Shown piece by piece: positions 34,471 to 43,970 of a stretch of 64,000 nt of DNA (positions are counted from its first letter, which is position 1; every line of letters begins with the position of its first letter). Origin of the DNA: Fibrisoma limi BUZ 3 (GTDB lineage Bacteria; Bacteroidota; Bacteroidia; Cytophagales; Spirosomataceae); the NCBI RefSeq assembly GCF_000296815.2, contig NZ_CAIT01000010.1, positions 496,001 to 560,000 of the forward strand, read 5' to 3'. The notes below the pieces were generated by a model, which did not search any database, was not told the DNA's origin, and worked only from the letters and a program-made list of their open reading frames with translations. The position numbers and the translations under genes were made by a program.

Positions 34471-36132
34471 TTATTTCTTTCCTTTCAAAATTTCCTGGTA
34501 ACGATTCATATTGCCGAACAGGTCAAGCGCGGCCTTGATTTCGGGGTCAGTGCCGAACGACGACTCTTTCAGGCCTTTCTGCAAGTAGTAATGCCCCGTA
34601 ATTTCCTGCTCAAGCAGGGTTTTGATTTCACTTTTGAACGTATTGAGGTCGGCATCCTTGCTGTGCGACATCTTCGTTTTCAGCGACTTCAACTGATCCT
34701 GAATCTGATCGAAGTATTTCTCCTTCTTGGCCGAGGCTTCGAGGGTGCCGAGGTCTTTTTCTACCTGAGTGGTGTAGTCGTATTCCTTGTCGCTCAACCA
34801 CTTCACAAAGTCCTGGTATTCGGCATCGGTCAGGCGGAACTCCCGGGCGGGTTTGATCGTCGGATGCTCATGCCGGTACTTGACGGCGTAGTCGAAAATC
34901 AGCCCTTTGTTAGTCAGGCTCAGGGCAATCGGCGTCGGTGTCTGGTCCTCAACGGCAATATCGGGCGTTACGCCACCGCCGTCGTACACGACGCGGCCGA
35001 CTTTGGTTTTGAAGGCTGTTTTAAGCGAATCCGGAATCTTACCTACGCTGCCGTCGGGGTTGCGGTGGCTGTAGTCGATGGCCTGAATACAACGGCCGCT
35101 TGGAATGTAGTATTTAGCCGTGGTGATTTTCAGCTTGGTGTTGAATGACAGTTCGCGGGTCGTCTGAACCAGGCCCTTGCCGTACGTCCGCTGACCAATC
35201 AGTACCCCACGGTCGTAGTCCTGGATCACACCCGACACGATTTCGGCCGCCGATGCACTGTGACTATTGGTCAGCACCACAATCGGAATCTCAAGGTCAA
35301 CGGGTGGATTCAGGGCCGTGTAGGTCTTATTCCACTCGGTCACTTTGCCTTTCGTCGTCACTACCTCCGAATCTTTCGGAATGAACAGGTTCGAAATGTC
35401 GATGGCCATGTTCAGCAGACCACCCGGGTTCTCACGTACGTCGAGGATCAGCTTCTTCATGCCCTTGCCTTTCAACTCCTGAAAAGCAGTACGTACTTCC
35501 CGCGAGGCCGTAGCCGTGAAGTCTTTCAGATCAATGTAGCCGACCTCATTATTGATCATGCCGTAGTAGGGCACGTTCGTCATCTTCACTACGTCGCGGG
35601 TAACGCTCACGTCGACGGGGTCTTTCTGACCGTAGCGCTTTACAGTCAGCTTAACGGCCGTATTGGTCTGGCCACGTAGCAGCTTACCGGCGTCGGCATC
35701 CCGGCGCGACTTTACGTCCACACCGTCCACTTTGATAACCTCGTCGCCAATCTGCAGACCGGATTTTTCGGCGGGGGTTCCTTCGTAGATCATCAGTACG
35801 ATGTTCTTACCCTGCCGCTGGCCGATGAGGGCGCCGATGCCGTTGTAGCGGCCGGTCGTCATGGTCATGTAATCTTCGATCTCGTCTTCGGCGAAGAAAT
35901 TGGTGTACGGGTCCAGTGCCTTCAGCATGGCGTCGATGCTGGTCTTGACCATCCGGTTTGGATTGACCTCGTCGACGTAGTACATGTTCAGTTCCTTGAA
36001 CAGGGTCGCGTAGATGTCGAGGTTGCGGGCGATCTCAAAGAACCGGTCGTCGTTTCTGAACGAATACAGACCGACACTGCCTGCCAGCAGCGCTGTTGAG
36101 GCTATTAGGGTAAAGCGTTTACGAAGGCGCAT
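34471..36132 (-). CDS. C-terminal processing peptidase, S41 family
   Basis: A periplasmic serine protease that trims proteins at their C-terminus. The 553 residues start with an uncleaved or signal-type hydrophobic segment (about 6-24). The N-terminal helical part (about 30-90) leads to a PDZ domain (about 95-170; GRYNGIGALIGQRQGKNIVLM, PAEKSGLQIGDEVIKVDG). The protease core has NEVGYIDLKDF, DVRENPGGLLNMAIDI, the nucleophile in NSHSASAAEIVSG (S294) and the general base in YGKGLVQT (K319), 25 residues apart as in E. coli Prc. A C-terminal helical tail follows. It lies 27 bp after rnpA. Confidence 0.94.
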   Translation of the reverse strand: MRLRKRFTLIASTALLAGSVGLYSFRNDDRFFEIARNLDIYATLFKELNMYYVDEVNPNRMVKTSIDAMLKALDPYTNFFAEDEIEDYMTMTTGRYNGIGALIGQRQGKNIVLMIYEGTPAEKSGLQIGDEVIKVDGVDVKSRRDADAGKLLRGQTNTAVKLTVKRYGQKDPVDVSVTRDVVKMTNVPYYGMINNEVGYIDLKDFTATASREVRTAFQELKGKGMKKLILDVRENPGGLLNMAIDISNLFIPKDSEVVTTKGKVTEWNKTYTALNPPVDLEIPIVVLTNSHSASAAEIVSGVIQDYDRGVLIGQRTYGKGLVQTTRELSFNTKLKITTAKYYIPSGRCIQAIDYSHRNPDGSVGKIPDSLKTAFKTKVGRVVYDGGGVTPDIAVEDQTPTPIALSLTNKGLIFDYAVKYRHEHPTIKPAREFRLTDAEYQDFVKWLSDKEYDYTTQVEKDLGTLEASAKKEKYFDQIQDQLKSLKTKMSHSKDADLNTFKSEIKTLLEQEITGHYYLQKGLKESSFGTDPEIKAALDLFGNMNRYQEILKGKK

Positions 36133-36159
36133 GGGAGAGTCGTTTAAAGCCCGGCCAGG

Positions 36160-36729
36160 TTATAATTTCTGTAAGGCTAATTTCATACCTTTTTCTATTT
36201 CTTCAAACGAAATTTTAGCCTTGGCGGTATAAAGAAACGCAATAGCGGCCGGAGGTTGCTTCGACTGGTTCCCAGGACGAAATAAAAGTGATTTATTCAG
36301 GCGGTACGCTTCCCGGACACGTCGGCGAATAAGGTTGCGGTCAACCGCCCGTTTGAAGTTCCGTTTGGAGACAACAATCAGGATGGCGGGGAGTATTTCT
36401 GACGGATGTGAACGGTCAGACGTACCGTCAGACCGGGTTTCATCCGGATGCGAACCATCACCTTCGGTCTGACGGTACGTCTGACCGGACAGGCCTGGTT
36501 GTTGTGATGCGTCGGTCAGACGTACCGTCAGACCTTCTGGGCTCGGCTGTTGTGGATCGCTGGTCTGAGGGTACGTCTGACCGGATGACCCCTGGAGGTC
36601 CTGGGGAAGATACAACACCCGAAACGGAAAAAGGTAGAACGTTTTCGTCAACGCACTACCCTTTTCAAATAATTGACTAATAACTTTTTTGCTGCAAAGC
36701 CGCTCGGATTTCGTGAAGGTTTGCCGCAT
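36160..36729 (-). CDS. rnpA: Ribonuclease P protein component with a repeat-bearing insertion
   Basis: The protein subunit of RNase P, which matures tRNA 5' ends. The family is about 110-130 residues; this one has 189. The start (FTKSERLCSKKVISQLFEKG) and end (ILIVVSKRNFKRAVDRNLIRRRVREAYR, with the RNA-binding RNR motif) are normal. The extra residues, about 44-112, sit in the loop between VLYLP and PAILIVV. That stretch is Gln/Ser/Thr/Pro/Gly-rich and low-complexity. Its DNA contains four copies of one 21-base element in alternating orientation (see repeat entry). The insertion keeps the reading frame, so a working enzyme is plausible. Linked to rpmH upstream as in most bacteria. Confidence 0.95.
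   Translation of the reverse strand: MRQTFTKSERLCSKKVISQLFEKGSALTKTFYLFPFRVLYLPQDLQGSSGQTYPQTSDPQQPSPEGLTVRLTDASQQPGLSGQTYRQTEGDGSHPDETRSDGTSDRSHPSEILPAILIVVSKRNFKRAVDRNLIRRRVREAYRLNKSLLFRPGNQSKQPPAAIAFLYTAKAKISFEEIEKGMKLALQKL
36414..36582. repeat. Four copies of a 21-base element inside rnpA
   Basis: GGTCAGACGTACCGTCAGAC plus C, plus orientation at 36414-36434 and 36514-36534, inverted at 36466-36486 and at 36562-36582 (one mismatch). Start-to-start distance is 48-52 bases. The unit itself contains GTCAGAC twice. In the protein sense the copies are read in different frames and orientations (GQTYPQTS, GLTVRLTD, GQTYRQTE, SDGTSDR), so the conservation is at the DNA level. Confidence 0.85.
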
Positions 36730-36736
36730 GAAGTCG

Positions 36737-36815
36737 GTTTACGGTTTTTGGTTTACGATTTTAGCTCATTCTGCCAACCGTAGCGACAGATTGCCGTGAA
36801 CCGAAAACCGTAAAC
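36737..36815. repeat. Inverted repeat between rpmH and rnpA
   Basis: Arms 36737-36757 and 36795-36815 are complementary over 21 bases with two mismatches; the loop is 37 bases. It starts 3 bases after the rpmH stop codon (36819-36821). The arms are built of short G/T-rich words (TTTACGGTTTT). No terminator T-run is clear; rnpA is likely still co-transcribed. Confidence 0.75.
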
Positions 36816-36818
36816 AGA

Positions 36819-36986
36819 TTACAGCTTGAAGCGTTCGCCTTTCTTCTCGTCGGATACGGTCAGTTTCCAGCGACCCTTTGCGCGACGACGGGCCAGCACC
36901 TTGCGGCCGTTAGCGGTTGACATCCGCTCGCGGAAACCGTGTTTGTTTTTCCGCTTACGGTTTGAAGGTTGGTACGTTCTTTTCAT
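36819..36986 (-). CDS. rpmH: Ribosomal protein L34
   Basis: A 55-residue basic protein of the large ribosomal subunit; the start [18 protein letters not shown] and the core [19 protein letters not shown] are the family signature. The typical length is 44-55 residues. An exact TAnnTTTG promoter with a TTG at a 20-base distance lies directly upstream (37028-37058). It heads rpmH-rnpA-protease-tsaB on the minus strand. The ATG at 36986 is fixed by the invariant MKRT start. Confidence 0.98.
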   Translation of the reverse strand: MKRTYQPSNRKRKNKHGFRERMSTANGRKVLARRRAKGRWKLTVSDEKKGERFKL

Positions 36987-37027
36987 GATCTATCTGCCCT
37001 AAATGCCTTGTTTTCCAAATGAGTGCG

Positions 37028-37058
37028 CAAAGGTACGGCAAGTTTAGCAGTATATCAA
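37028..37058 (-). promoter_or_regulatory. Housekeeping promoter of rpmH
   Basis: On the minus strand: TTG (37056-37058), 20 bases, then TACCTTTG (37028-37035). Both boxes and the spacing fit the Bacteroidota sigma-A consensus (TTG and TAnnTTTG). The predicted start gives a leader of about 35 bases. Confidence 0.75.
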
Positions 37059-37191
37059 GCACAACTAAAAAAACGATTTACTTTCCCGTTGGTTGATTAA
37101 CTAATTGGGTAAATGGCTAATTTGTGGATGCCCACCGGGGTTCGTTGCCATGTAACCGACCCCTTTGCCCGAATACTTACCTGACTTTTCT

Positions 37192-38709
37192 ATGCGATAC
37201 AGAATAGCTGCCGATGCCGACGCTCCTCATTACCTGGCTGTTGAAGCCGATCTGGATACCATCACCACACAAACGGTTGAGCTTCAGCTCCCCGCCTGGC
37301 GACCTGGACGTTATGAACTGCAGCATTTCGCCAAGAATATTCAGCGGTTTCAGGTCGTAGATGATACAGGACAACCTCTGCCGTTCCGCAAAATCGCGAA
37401 AGATCGCTGGCGGGTCGAGACTAACGGTGTGTCGGCCCTGACGGTACGGTATAACTACTACGCGAACATTATCAACGCCGGTACCAGCTTTGTCGACGAA
37501 GGGCTGCTGTACGTGAACCCGATCAATCTGTGTCTGTATGCCGAGGGGCGGATCGATGAAGAATGCACTTTGGAACTGGACATTCCGGCCGACTGGCCCG
37601 TAGCTTGTGGCCTACGGCAGCTTGCACCCGGTGTTTTGTGGGCTCGCGACTATTATGAACTGGTCGATTGTCCGCTCATGGCATCGCCTTTTATTCAGGA
37701 AGTCAGCTACGAAGTACAGGGCGTTTTGTTTCACGTGTGGATACAGGGTGGCTGGCGAACCGATGGAACGGATTCATTTGATCCGGAACGGATTCGCCGG
37801 GACTTCAGCCAGTTTTCGGTGAAGCAGATTGAATTATACGGCGAGTTTCCGGAAAAAGAGTACCATTTTCTGACCATTGTGCTGCCAACAGCCTTTTACC
37901 ACGGCGTAGAACACCGCAACTCGACCATGCTGGTACTCGGGCCAAACGACGAAGGCGAGGGGCTCTATCAGGATCTGCTGGGGGTATCGTCGCACGAGTT
38001 GTTCCATGCCTGGAATATTATCCGCATCCGGCCCGCCGAACTATTACCTTACGATTTCACGAAGGAAAATTACTTCACCACCTGCTTTGTAGCAGAGGGG
38101 GTTACGACGTACTATGGCGACTTGATGCTGCGTCGGTCGGCGGTATTCAATGATGCTGCCTATCTGAAAGAGTTGCAGGTGATGTTCAAGCGCCACTTTG
38201 AAACCAGCGGCCGGGCCCTGCAATCGTTGGTGGAATCGTCGTGGGATCTTTGGCTGGATGGTTACGAAAAAGGGGTTCCGGATCGGAAAGTGTCTGTTTA
38301 TTATAAAGGAGCCATCGCAGCGCTGATTCTTGATCTGCATATTCGTCGTCGGACCAACCACGCCCGCTCGCTCGATGACGTAATGCGAACCATGTGGGCG
38401 CAGTTCGGCAAACCCTTCCTCGGCTACACCCTGGACGATTACCGGGCCGTAACGGAAGCCGTGGCGGGCGAATCGCTGGACTGGTACTATGATCTGTGTA
38501 TTTTTGGCAATCAGCCGCTGGAAGCCAAGTTAAACGAATACCTGGCGTGGGTATCACTACGTATCGAATACGACGAATCCCACACTATTCATTTGCTGGA
38601 AACCGGTGATGAAGCAGGCCTGCTGCAACGGGCAAAGTGGTTCGGTGCACCGCTGACCCAAGAGCCTCACGAAGGAGCGGTTGCCGAAGAAAATCTGGAA
38701 AGAACGTAA
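37192..38709 (+). CDS. M61-family metallopeptidase (glycyl aminopeptidase type)
   Basis: A zinc peptidase of about 505 residues. The N-terminal beta domain (about 1-160) has YNYYANIINAGTSFVDEGLLYVNPINLCLY, and the catalytic part has VEHRNSTMLVLGP and HELFHAWNIIRIRPAEL (zinc motif H268-E-L-F-H272, then the Arg-Pro stretch of M61). A downstream acid (EGVTTYYGD) provides the third ligand. No signal peptide, so the location is unclear. An upstream TTG would add nine codons; ATG 37192 (MRYRIAADA) is chosen as the more usual start. A weak promoter-like TTG (37093-37095) and TAATTTG (37118-37124) lie upstream. It starts the plus-strand block and is followed after 7 bases by the GH130 gene. Confidence 0.9.
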   Translation: MRYRIAADADAPHYLAVEADLDTITTQTVELQLPAWRPGRYELQHFAKNIQRFQVVDDTGQPLPFRKIAKDRWRVETNGVSALTVRYNYYANIINAGTSFVDEGLLYVNPINLCLYAEGRIDEECTLELDIPADWPVACGLRQLAPGVLWARDYYELVDCPLMASPFIQEVSYEVQGVLFHVWIQGGWRTDGTDSFDPERIRRDFSQFSVKQIELYGEFPEKEYHFLTIVLPTAFYHGVEHRNSTMLVLGPNDEGEGLYQDLLGVSSHELFHAWNIIRIRPAELLPYDFTKENYFTTCFVAEGVTTYYGDLMLRRSAVFNDAAYLKELQVMFKRHFETSGRALQSLVESSWDLWLDGYEKGVPDRKVSVYYKGAIAALILDLHIRRRTNHARSLDDVMRTMWAQFGKPFLGYTLDDYRAVTEAVAGESLDWYYDLCIFGNQPLEAKLNEYLAWVSLRIEYDESHTIHLLETGDEAGLLQRAKWFGAPLTQEPHEGAVAEENLERT

Positions 38710-38716
38710 ACACTAA

Positions 38717-39823
38717 ATGAAGTACCCATTGACCCGTCGCTGGCTTTGCCTGCTGTTTCTGGCGGCTCAGGCCGTTTATGCCCAATCTCCCGAAAAGCCG
38801 TGGATGCTCGGTCCGTTCCGTAAACAGAACGCGGCTAACCCCATTCTGGACGCTAAGGCTACCACTACGTTTGCCTGCCCGATCCGGCAGGAAACCGTCA
38901 AATGGGAAGAGAAAGACGTATTCAATCCAGCGGCCGTGGTGCGAAATGGTAAAGTGTACATGATCTACCGAGCCGAGGATACCGTTGGTAAACATGCCGG
39001 TACGTCGCGGCTGGGGCTGGCCGTTAGTTCTGATGGCATCCATTTTCAGCGGATGCCTAAACCGGTGTTCTATCCTGACAATGACCCCATGAAACGTTAC
39101 GAGTGGGAGGGGGGCTGCGAAGACCCCCGCGTGATCGAAAGCCCGAATGGGGTTTACGTGATGACGTACACGGCCTACGACGGCGACAAGGCCCGGCTGT
39201 GCGTAGCGACCTCCCGCGACCTGATGACGTGGCAGAAACAGGGGCTGGTGTTTGGGCAGGCAGCCAATGGGAAGTACGTAGATCAATGGTCAAAGTCGGG
39301 GGCTATTGTCTGCAAACGGGTGGGTACTAAAATTGTGGCCCAGAAGATCAACGGAAAATACTGGATGTACTGGGGGGATCAGCCTCAGTTGTACATCGCT
39401 ACGTCCGACGACCTGCTGCACTGGACGCCAATGCTGGATGCAGAGGGCAAGCTGGCGGCTGCGGCCGAGCGCCGTCCCGGCAAGCACGACTACCGATTGC
39501 TGGAGCCGGGGCCGTATGCCATGCTGACGCCGAAAGGCATTTTGCTGATCTACAACGGTATGAATGACGCCAAGAATGGCGATCCGAATTTGCCGGAGGG
39601 CGCTTATGCCGGAGGGCAACTCCTGTTTGCTGCCAACGACCCGACCAGGTTGCTCGACCGTTCGGAACAGTACTTCATCAAACCCGATCAACCGTACGAA
39701 ACCGAAGGGCAGGTCAATCAGGTGTGCTTTCTGGAGGGTATGGTGCCCTTCAAGGGGAAATGGTTTTTATACTACGGTACTGCCGATTCAAAGATTGCCG
39801 TGGCGGTAGCCCCCCAGCGATAA
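38717..39823 (+). CDS. GH130-like glycosidase or phosphorylase, exported
   Basis: A 368-residue protein with a Sec signal (about 1-21, cut after VYA or YAQS). It has the five-bladed propeller pattern of GH130/GH43: FNPAAVVRNGKVYMIYRAED (about 74-93), SRLGLAVSSDGIHFQRMPKPVFYP, the GH130-like catalytic strand WEGGCEDPRVI (about 130-140), VMTYTAYDG, DYRLLEPGPYAMLTPKGILLIYNG, and WFLYYGTADSKIAVA at the end. GH130 enzymes act on mannosides (phosphorolysis or hydrolysis). An exported enzyme is more likely a hydrolase, since phosphate-dependent forms are usually cytoplasmic; that is inference. Confidence 0.82.
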   Translation: MKYPLTRRWLCLLFLAAQAVYAQSPEKPWMLGPFRKQNAANPILDAKATTTFACPIRQETVKWEEKDVFNPAAVVRNGKVYMIYRAEDTVGKHAGTSRLGLAVSSDGIHFQRMPKPVFYPDNDPMKRYEWEGGCEDPRVIESPNGVYVMTYTAYDGDKARLCVATSRDLMTWQKQGLVFGQAANGKYVDQWSKSGAIVCKRVGTKIVAQKINGKYWMYWGDQPQLYIATSDDLLHWTPMLDAEGKLAAAAERRPGKHDYRLLEPGPYAMLTPKGILLIYNGMNDAKNGDPNLPEGAYAGGQLLFAANDPTRLLDRSEQYFIKPDQPYETEGQVNQVCFLEGMVPFKGKWFLYYGTADSKIAVAVAPQR

Positions 39824-39863
39824 GTTTTGTCCATCAGCGTACGTATCCTAACCCACCTTTGCT

Positions 39864-41396
39864 ATGCAGTCGACTACGCCAGTCATGTCATTTGATGAAT
39901 ATGCCCGCTGTGATGCTACGGCCCTTGCCGAACTGGTTCGTAACGGCGAGGTAAGCCCGGCCGAGCTGCTGGAAACAGCCATTGCCCGTGCTGAAGCCGT
40001 CAATCCGGCCCTGAATGCCATCGTAACCCCCCTGTACGATAAGGGCCGGCAAATGGCCGCCGATCTGCCGCAGGCGCCTGATTCCGGTTCGCCGTTCTAC
40101 GGCGTCCCCTTTTTGCTTAAAGACCTGGAGTTGCAGTGGGCTGGCACGCCAACCAAGTCCGGCTGCGTGGGTTATCAGCAGTACGTTGCCACGGAGGACA
40201 GCGAAGCTATAAAACGGTTGAAACGAGCCGGTCTGGTGTTCTTTGGTAAAACCAATACGCCGGAGTTCGGTCTGACGCCCTACACCGAATCGAAACTGTA
40301 CGGGCCGGCTCACAACCCGTGGAAGCTGACGCATTCGCCGGGTGGATCGAGCGGAGGATCGGCCGTAGCGGTGGCTGCCGGCATTGTACCGGCCGCAACA
40401 GCCAGTGATGGGGGCGGGTCAATCCGTATTCCGGCGTCGTGTTGTGGGTTGTTCGGGCTGAAACCGTCCCGTGCCCGCGTTACGCTGGGTACTCGTTTTG
40501 GTGAAGTATGGGGTGGAGCCGTAGCCAGCCACGCCGTGACGCGCACGGTTCGCGACAGTGCCGCGCTGCTTGATGCGGTGGCTGGGCCGTTGCCGGGTGA
40601 TCCGTATGGCATTTCCGCTCCCGAGCGACCATTCGCACAGGAAGTGGGTCGCGAACCGGGACGACTGCGCGTAGCCTTTTCGACCCAGACACTGATTGAG
40701 TCGCAGCCGGTGCATCCGGAGTGTGTAAACGCCGTGCAGGAAACGGCCCGGTTGCTGGAGCGATTAGGACACACGGTCGAGGAGGTGCCGCTGCCTTACG
40801 AAAAAACGATTCTTACGCAGGCATTTTTTACAATGGTGCTGGGCGAGACAGGCGCTGTGCTGAGAGAACTCAGCGAATACCTGGGGCGGCCGGTCAGCCG
40901 GGGCGATGTGGAGTTGAACACCTGGGCGCAGGCACGACTGGCCGCAGGCTTCTCCGCCACGGACTTTGCCTATCAGAAACGGCGCTGGAACGTACTGAGT
41001 CGTAGCATGGGGCAGCTTCACGAAACGTATGACGTCTTTCTGACACCAACCTTACCACGGCCGCCTATTGCTATCGGCGATTTTCAGAATACAGTTACAG
41101 AGCAACGAATGCTTAAACTGGCCGACTCGGTTGGGGCGCTGAAATACCTGAAAGGCTCTAAAGTTGTGGACGACATTGCGGAAAAATCGCTGGGGTACAT
41201 CTCGTTTACCGCTACCACGAATATGACGGGCCAGCCGTCTATGTCAGTGCCGCTGCACTGGTCGGCCGATGGGCTGCCCATTGGGGTGATGTTTGCCGCC
41301 CGGCTCGGCGACGAAGCTACGCTGTTTCGACTGGCCGGGCAGTTGGAGCAGGCAGAACCCTGGTTTAATAAACGGCCTCCCGAACCAGCGAAGTAA
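39864..41396 (+). CDS. Amidase-signature enzyme
   Basis: A 510-residue Ser-Ser-Lys hydrolase. Motifs: [12 protein letters not shown] (catalytic Lys near 90), the glycine/serine signature [44 protein letters not shown] (about 155-200, with the cis-Ser and nucleophilic Ser), and [22 protein letters not shown] at the end. The family covers amidases, GatA-like and aryl-acylamidases; without a GatB/GatC gene nearby, a free amidase of unknown substrate is the better call. No signal peptide. It stops 2 bases before the end of the opposite-strand acyltransferase gene, with no terminator between. Confidence 0.9.
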   Translation: MQSTTPVMSFDEYARCDATALAELVRNGEVSPAELLETAIARAEAVNPALNAIVTPLYDKGRQMAADLPQAPDSGSPFYGVPFLLKDLELQWAGTPTKSGCVGYQQYVATEDSEAIKRLKRAGLVFFGKTNTPEFGLTPYTESKLYGPAHNPWKLTHSPGGSSGGSAVAVAAGIVPAATASDGGGSIRIPASCCGLFGLKPSRARVTLGTRFGEVWGGAVASHAVTRTVRDSAALLDAVAGPLPGDPYGISAPERPFAQEVGREPGRLRVAFSTQTLIESQPVHPECVNAVQETARLLERLGHTVEEVPLPYEKTILTQAFFTMVLGETGAVLRELSEYLGRPVSRGDVELNTWAQARLAAGFSATDFAYQKRRWNVLSRSMGQLHETYDVFLTPTLPRPPIAIGDFQNTVTEQRMLKLADSVGALKYLKGSKVVDDIAEKSLGYISFTATTNMTGQPSMSVPLHWSADGLPIGVMFAARLGDEATLFRLAGQLEQAEPWFNKRPPEPAK

Positions 41397-41398
41397 CC

Positions 41399-42598
41399 TT
41401 ACACCCGTGCTGCTTCGGTGGCAGGTTTTGGGGCCGTGGCCGGCGCAAAGCGGTCTTTCAGTTTCAAAAACTGCTTCTCAAAGTATTCGTACGAGAACCA
41501 GGCGAGCAGCGTCGTAAGCGCGTAGCTGAGCACGTACAGGCCTATAGAGAAGCCGGGACCATACGGCAGAAACTGACGAACAACGTACAGGCTCAGCACA
41601 ATCGCGAAAGGATGATACATGTACAGCCCGTACGAAATCTTACCCATGAAAGTACACAACCGGTTCTCCAGGTCGACTACCGAATTGGGGTTATGGGCCA
41701 GGTTCATCAGCATAAACACGAAAAACACGGCATAGCCCTCGTAGTTTAAACCTGGAATCCGAATGCCGCTGGCCAGCATAACGCCCAGTACGGCATACAC
41801 CACCCATTGCACCGATCGCTGATACAGCAGCCGCAGCACCGGATGGTTCTTGAACACCAGATAGGCGCCAACCCCGCCGATGGCCATGCAGCCGATGCGG
41901 AAGTGAGCCAGGAAGTCAGTAATGAGCAGCATCGTAGTGCCGGCCTGGGGCGCGGAGGAACCCGGACCGTAGCGCAGCCAGAAAAACCAACCGCCCAGAG
42001 CCAGCGCGATACCGAGCAAAATCAGCAGAGTCCGACGCGGGTTCCGGCTGCCGATCAGCCACGGCCAGATAAGATAAAACTGTTCCTCAACACCTATCGA
42101 CCACGCGTGCGAACAAAGCGGCATCTCACCGTAGAGCGTCAGGGCGAAATTGGGCAACACCAGCGCGAACAGAGTTAGTTTCTGCGCGAAATTCTCATAC
42201 GTATGCTCTGATACGCCGGGGATGTAAAGGGCCGGAATATGAGGAAAGACGAAAAAACTCAACCCGACCAACAGAAAATACAGCGGCCAGATGCGCAGGA
42301 TGCGCCGAACGTAGAAATTGCCGATCTGTATGCGTCCGGCCGTCTGCCGTTCGGCCAGCAGCAGGTACGTAATCAGAAAGCCACTCAGCACAAAAAACAG
42401 GGCCACACCTAGTTTGCCGGCTTGGTAAACGATAGGGTGGTCGTTGACATTCGTGAAGGTGTCGGTATAACCAAAGGTGGTCTTGTATTGCTCAATATGA
42501 TGCACCACCACGGCCGAAGCTGCGATGAATCGAATTCCATTAAACCCAGGAAAATAGACCAGCGATGACTGCGCCGGAGGTATGGTGTTTTGAACCAT
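41399..42598 (-). CDS. Membrane acyltransferase, family 3 (OafA/YrhL type)
   Basis: A 399-residue integral membrane protein with about 10 segments that transfers an acyl group to a sugar or lipid on the far side of the membrane. The family marker is near the N-terminus: FNGIRFIAASAVVVHHIEQ (about 19-37, the pair of His), followed by KLGVALFFVLSGFLITYLLLAE and FYVRRILRIWPLYFLLVG. GVEEQFYLIWPWLIG (about 170-184) is the other family signature. The neighbours do not tell what it acylates; O-antigen or exopolysaccharide is usual for the family. Confidence 0.92.
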   Translation of the reverse strand: MVQNTIPPAQSSLVYFPGFNGIRFIAASAVVVHHIEQYKTTFGYTDTFTNVNDHPIVYQAGKLGVALFFVLSGFLITYLLLAERQTAGRIQIGNFYVRRILRIWPLYFLLVGLSFFVFPHIPALYIPGVSEHTYENFAQKLTLFALVLPNFALTLYGEMPLCSHAWSIGVEEQFYLIWPWLIGSRNPRRTLLILLGIALALGGWFFWLRYGPGSSAPQAGTTMLLITDFLAHFRIGCMAIGGVGAYLVFKNHPVLRLLYQRSVQWVVYAVLGVMLASGIRIPGLNYEGYAVFFVFMLMNLAHNPNSVVDLENRLCTFMGKISYGLYMYHPFAIVLSLYVVRQFLPYGPGFSIGLYVLSYALTTLLAWFSYEYFEKQFLKLKDRFAPATAPKPATEAARV

Positions 42599-42637
42599 AA
42601 CGTTGATTAAAGAGACTTACGGCAGCAAATAGTTGCC

Positions 42638-43888
42638 TTAAAGTTCCGTATAATCTAACTCTTTGCCAAATGTCTCCTCAATAGTGGCCAGGGACCAGAC
42701 GCCAATGGCAAAGCATAGAAAAGCGACCAGCCCACCGGCCCCTATAACGCCAAGGGATGGTTTCAGGGCCTGAAACAACGGAATAGTCAGTAACGTAGTA
42801 GCCCGTACGTTATTGGCAACAGACGTCGTAGCCGTAGCGCGAAGATTGGTGCCGAAGTTCTCGGCCGTAACGGTCAGGAACATGGCGATATAGCCAATGC
42901 CTAACCCCATACCGAGACAAACGGCGTAGAAAGCGCTCGTAGAGCTAAGACCTCCAAACAGGTAGATACCAACAAAAAGGGCGGTGAGGCCCATCATCAG
43001 TCCGATGGCTCCTCGGCGTGAACGTAGTCCCTGGCTTAAAAAACCACTGCCCAGATCACCGACCACCATGCCGATGTAGGTGTAGAGTACGCATTGGCCG
43101 GGCTGAATAGGCTCGGCAATGCCAATCGCCTTCCCAAACTCATTGCCAAACGTAGCCAGTATCCCAATGACGAAGTAGGTTGGCACGGCAATGCCCATGC
43201 AGCGAAGGTAGCGCACGAACCGTTGTTTGTTCGAGAACAAAGCCCAGAAGTTACCCCGGCTGACGTTCGTGGCTTCGGCGCGTTTGTACATGCCGGATTC
43301 GAGTACGCTGACCCGTAGTAGTAGCAGGGCTAGCCCCAGGCCGCCCCCAACAAAATACGTAGTGCGCCAGTCGAACAACTGCACAGTGAAAAACGCGACA
43401 ACGGCCCCCAGCAACCCAACACTCGCTACCAGCGACGATCCGTAGCCACGTAGCTCCTTGGGCAGAATTTCGCTGACGAGTGTAATCCCGGCACCCAGTT
43501 CGCCCGCCAACCCCAGACCGGCCACAAACCGGAGCCCGGCGTAGGTAGTGGGATCGTTAACGAATCCACAGGCGATGTTGGCCAGCGAATACGTAACGAT
43601 AGAGCCGAACAGCACCGAGAGCCGCCCCCGCTTGTCGCCCAGAACGCCCCACAGAATACCGCCGAGGAGCAAACCCGCCTGCTGGAAGTTGTACACTCGC
43701 CCGCCGATGATAGAGATGTCGGTTTCGGACAGACCCAGATCTTTCAGGCTGGGTACCCGGACGATGTTGAACAACAGTAAGTCATACACATCGACAAAGT
43801 ACCCGAGAGCCGCCACGATGACCGGCAGCGAAAATAGCGGACGCATGGATACCGACGAGGATTGAACAGCGGTGGTTGACGATTGCAT
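42638..43888 (-). CDS. MFS transporter, first of three related copies
   Basis: About 417 residues, some 12 membrane segments. The motif LGGILWGVLGDKRGRLSVLFGS after segment 2 is the MFS signature, and LRFVAGLGLAGELGAGITLVSEILPKELRGYGSSLVA is typical of the sugar-porter/AAHS groups. It is close in sequence to the products of 44694-45938 and 45971-47239 (shared FFVDVYDLLLF-like start, GGGLGLALLLLRV, WFVIGILATF-like stretch, ETFGKELD end). ATG 43888 (MQSSTTAVQSSS) is preferred; a longer frame to 43990 would run over the terminator of the next gene. Substrate unknown. Confidence 0.85.
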   Translation of the reverse strand: MQSSTTAVQSSSVSMRPLFSLPVIVAALGYFVDVYDLLLFNIVRVPSLKDLGLSETDISIIGGRVYNFQQAGLLLGGILWGVLGDKRGRLSVLFGSIVTYSLANIACGFVNDPTTYAGLRFVAGLGLAGELGAGITLVSEILPKELRGYGSSLVASVGLLGAVVAFFTVQLFDWRTTYFVGGGLGLALLLLRVSVLESGMYKRAEATNVSRGNFWALFSNKQRFVRYLRCMGIAVPTYFVIGILATFGNEFGKAIGIAEPIQPGQCVLYTYIGMVVGDLGSGFLSQGLRSRRGAIGLMMGLTALFVGIYLFGGLSSTSAFYAVCLGMGLGIGYIAMFLTVTAENFGTNLRATATTSVANNVRATTLLTIPLFQALKPSLGVIGAGGLVAFLCFAIGVWSLATIEETFGKELDYTEL

Positions 43889-43970
43889 AACGGGTTGAAG
43901 ACTAGCCGTTGGCAAGATAGAAAAAAGCGTCGTCCCTCCGTGAGGGTATTGGGCATTTGGGGCATAGAAA

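Noticed and set aside
34288-35148. A 286-residue plus-strand frame over the tsaB start and the protease gene
   Set aside because: It crosses the polypurine repeat, giving a Glu/Arg/Lys then Ser/Pro run, and lies opposite two firm family matches. It is a shadow.
36414-36582. A CRISPR array from the evenly spaced 21-base repeats
   Set aside because: Repeats alternate in orientation, there are only four, spacers differ in length, they are inside the rnpA frame, and no cas gene is near.
38585-39286. A 233-residue minus-strand frame
   Set aside because: It overlaps the M61 peptidase end and the GH130 start, both with clear motifs, and has no motifs itself.
39826-39861. A promoter before the amidase gene
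   Set aside because: The -7 box has a mismatch (CACCTTTG) and the spacer is about 24 bases, so the call is too weak.
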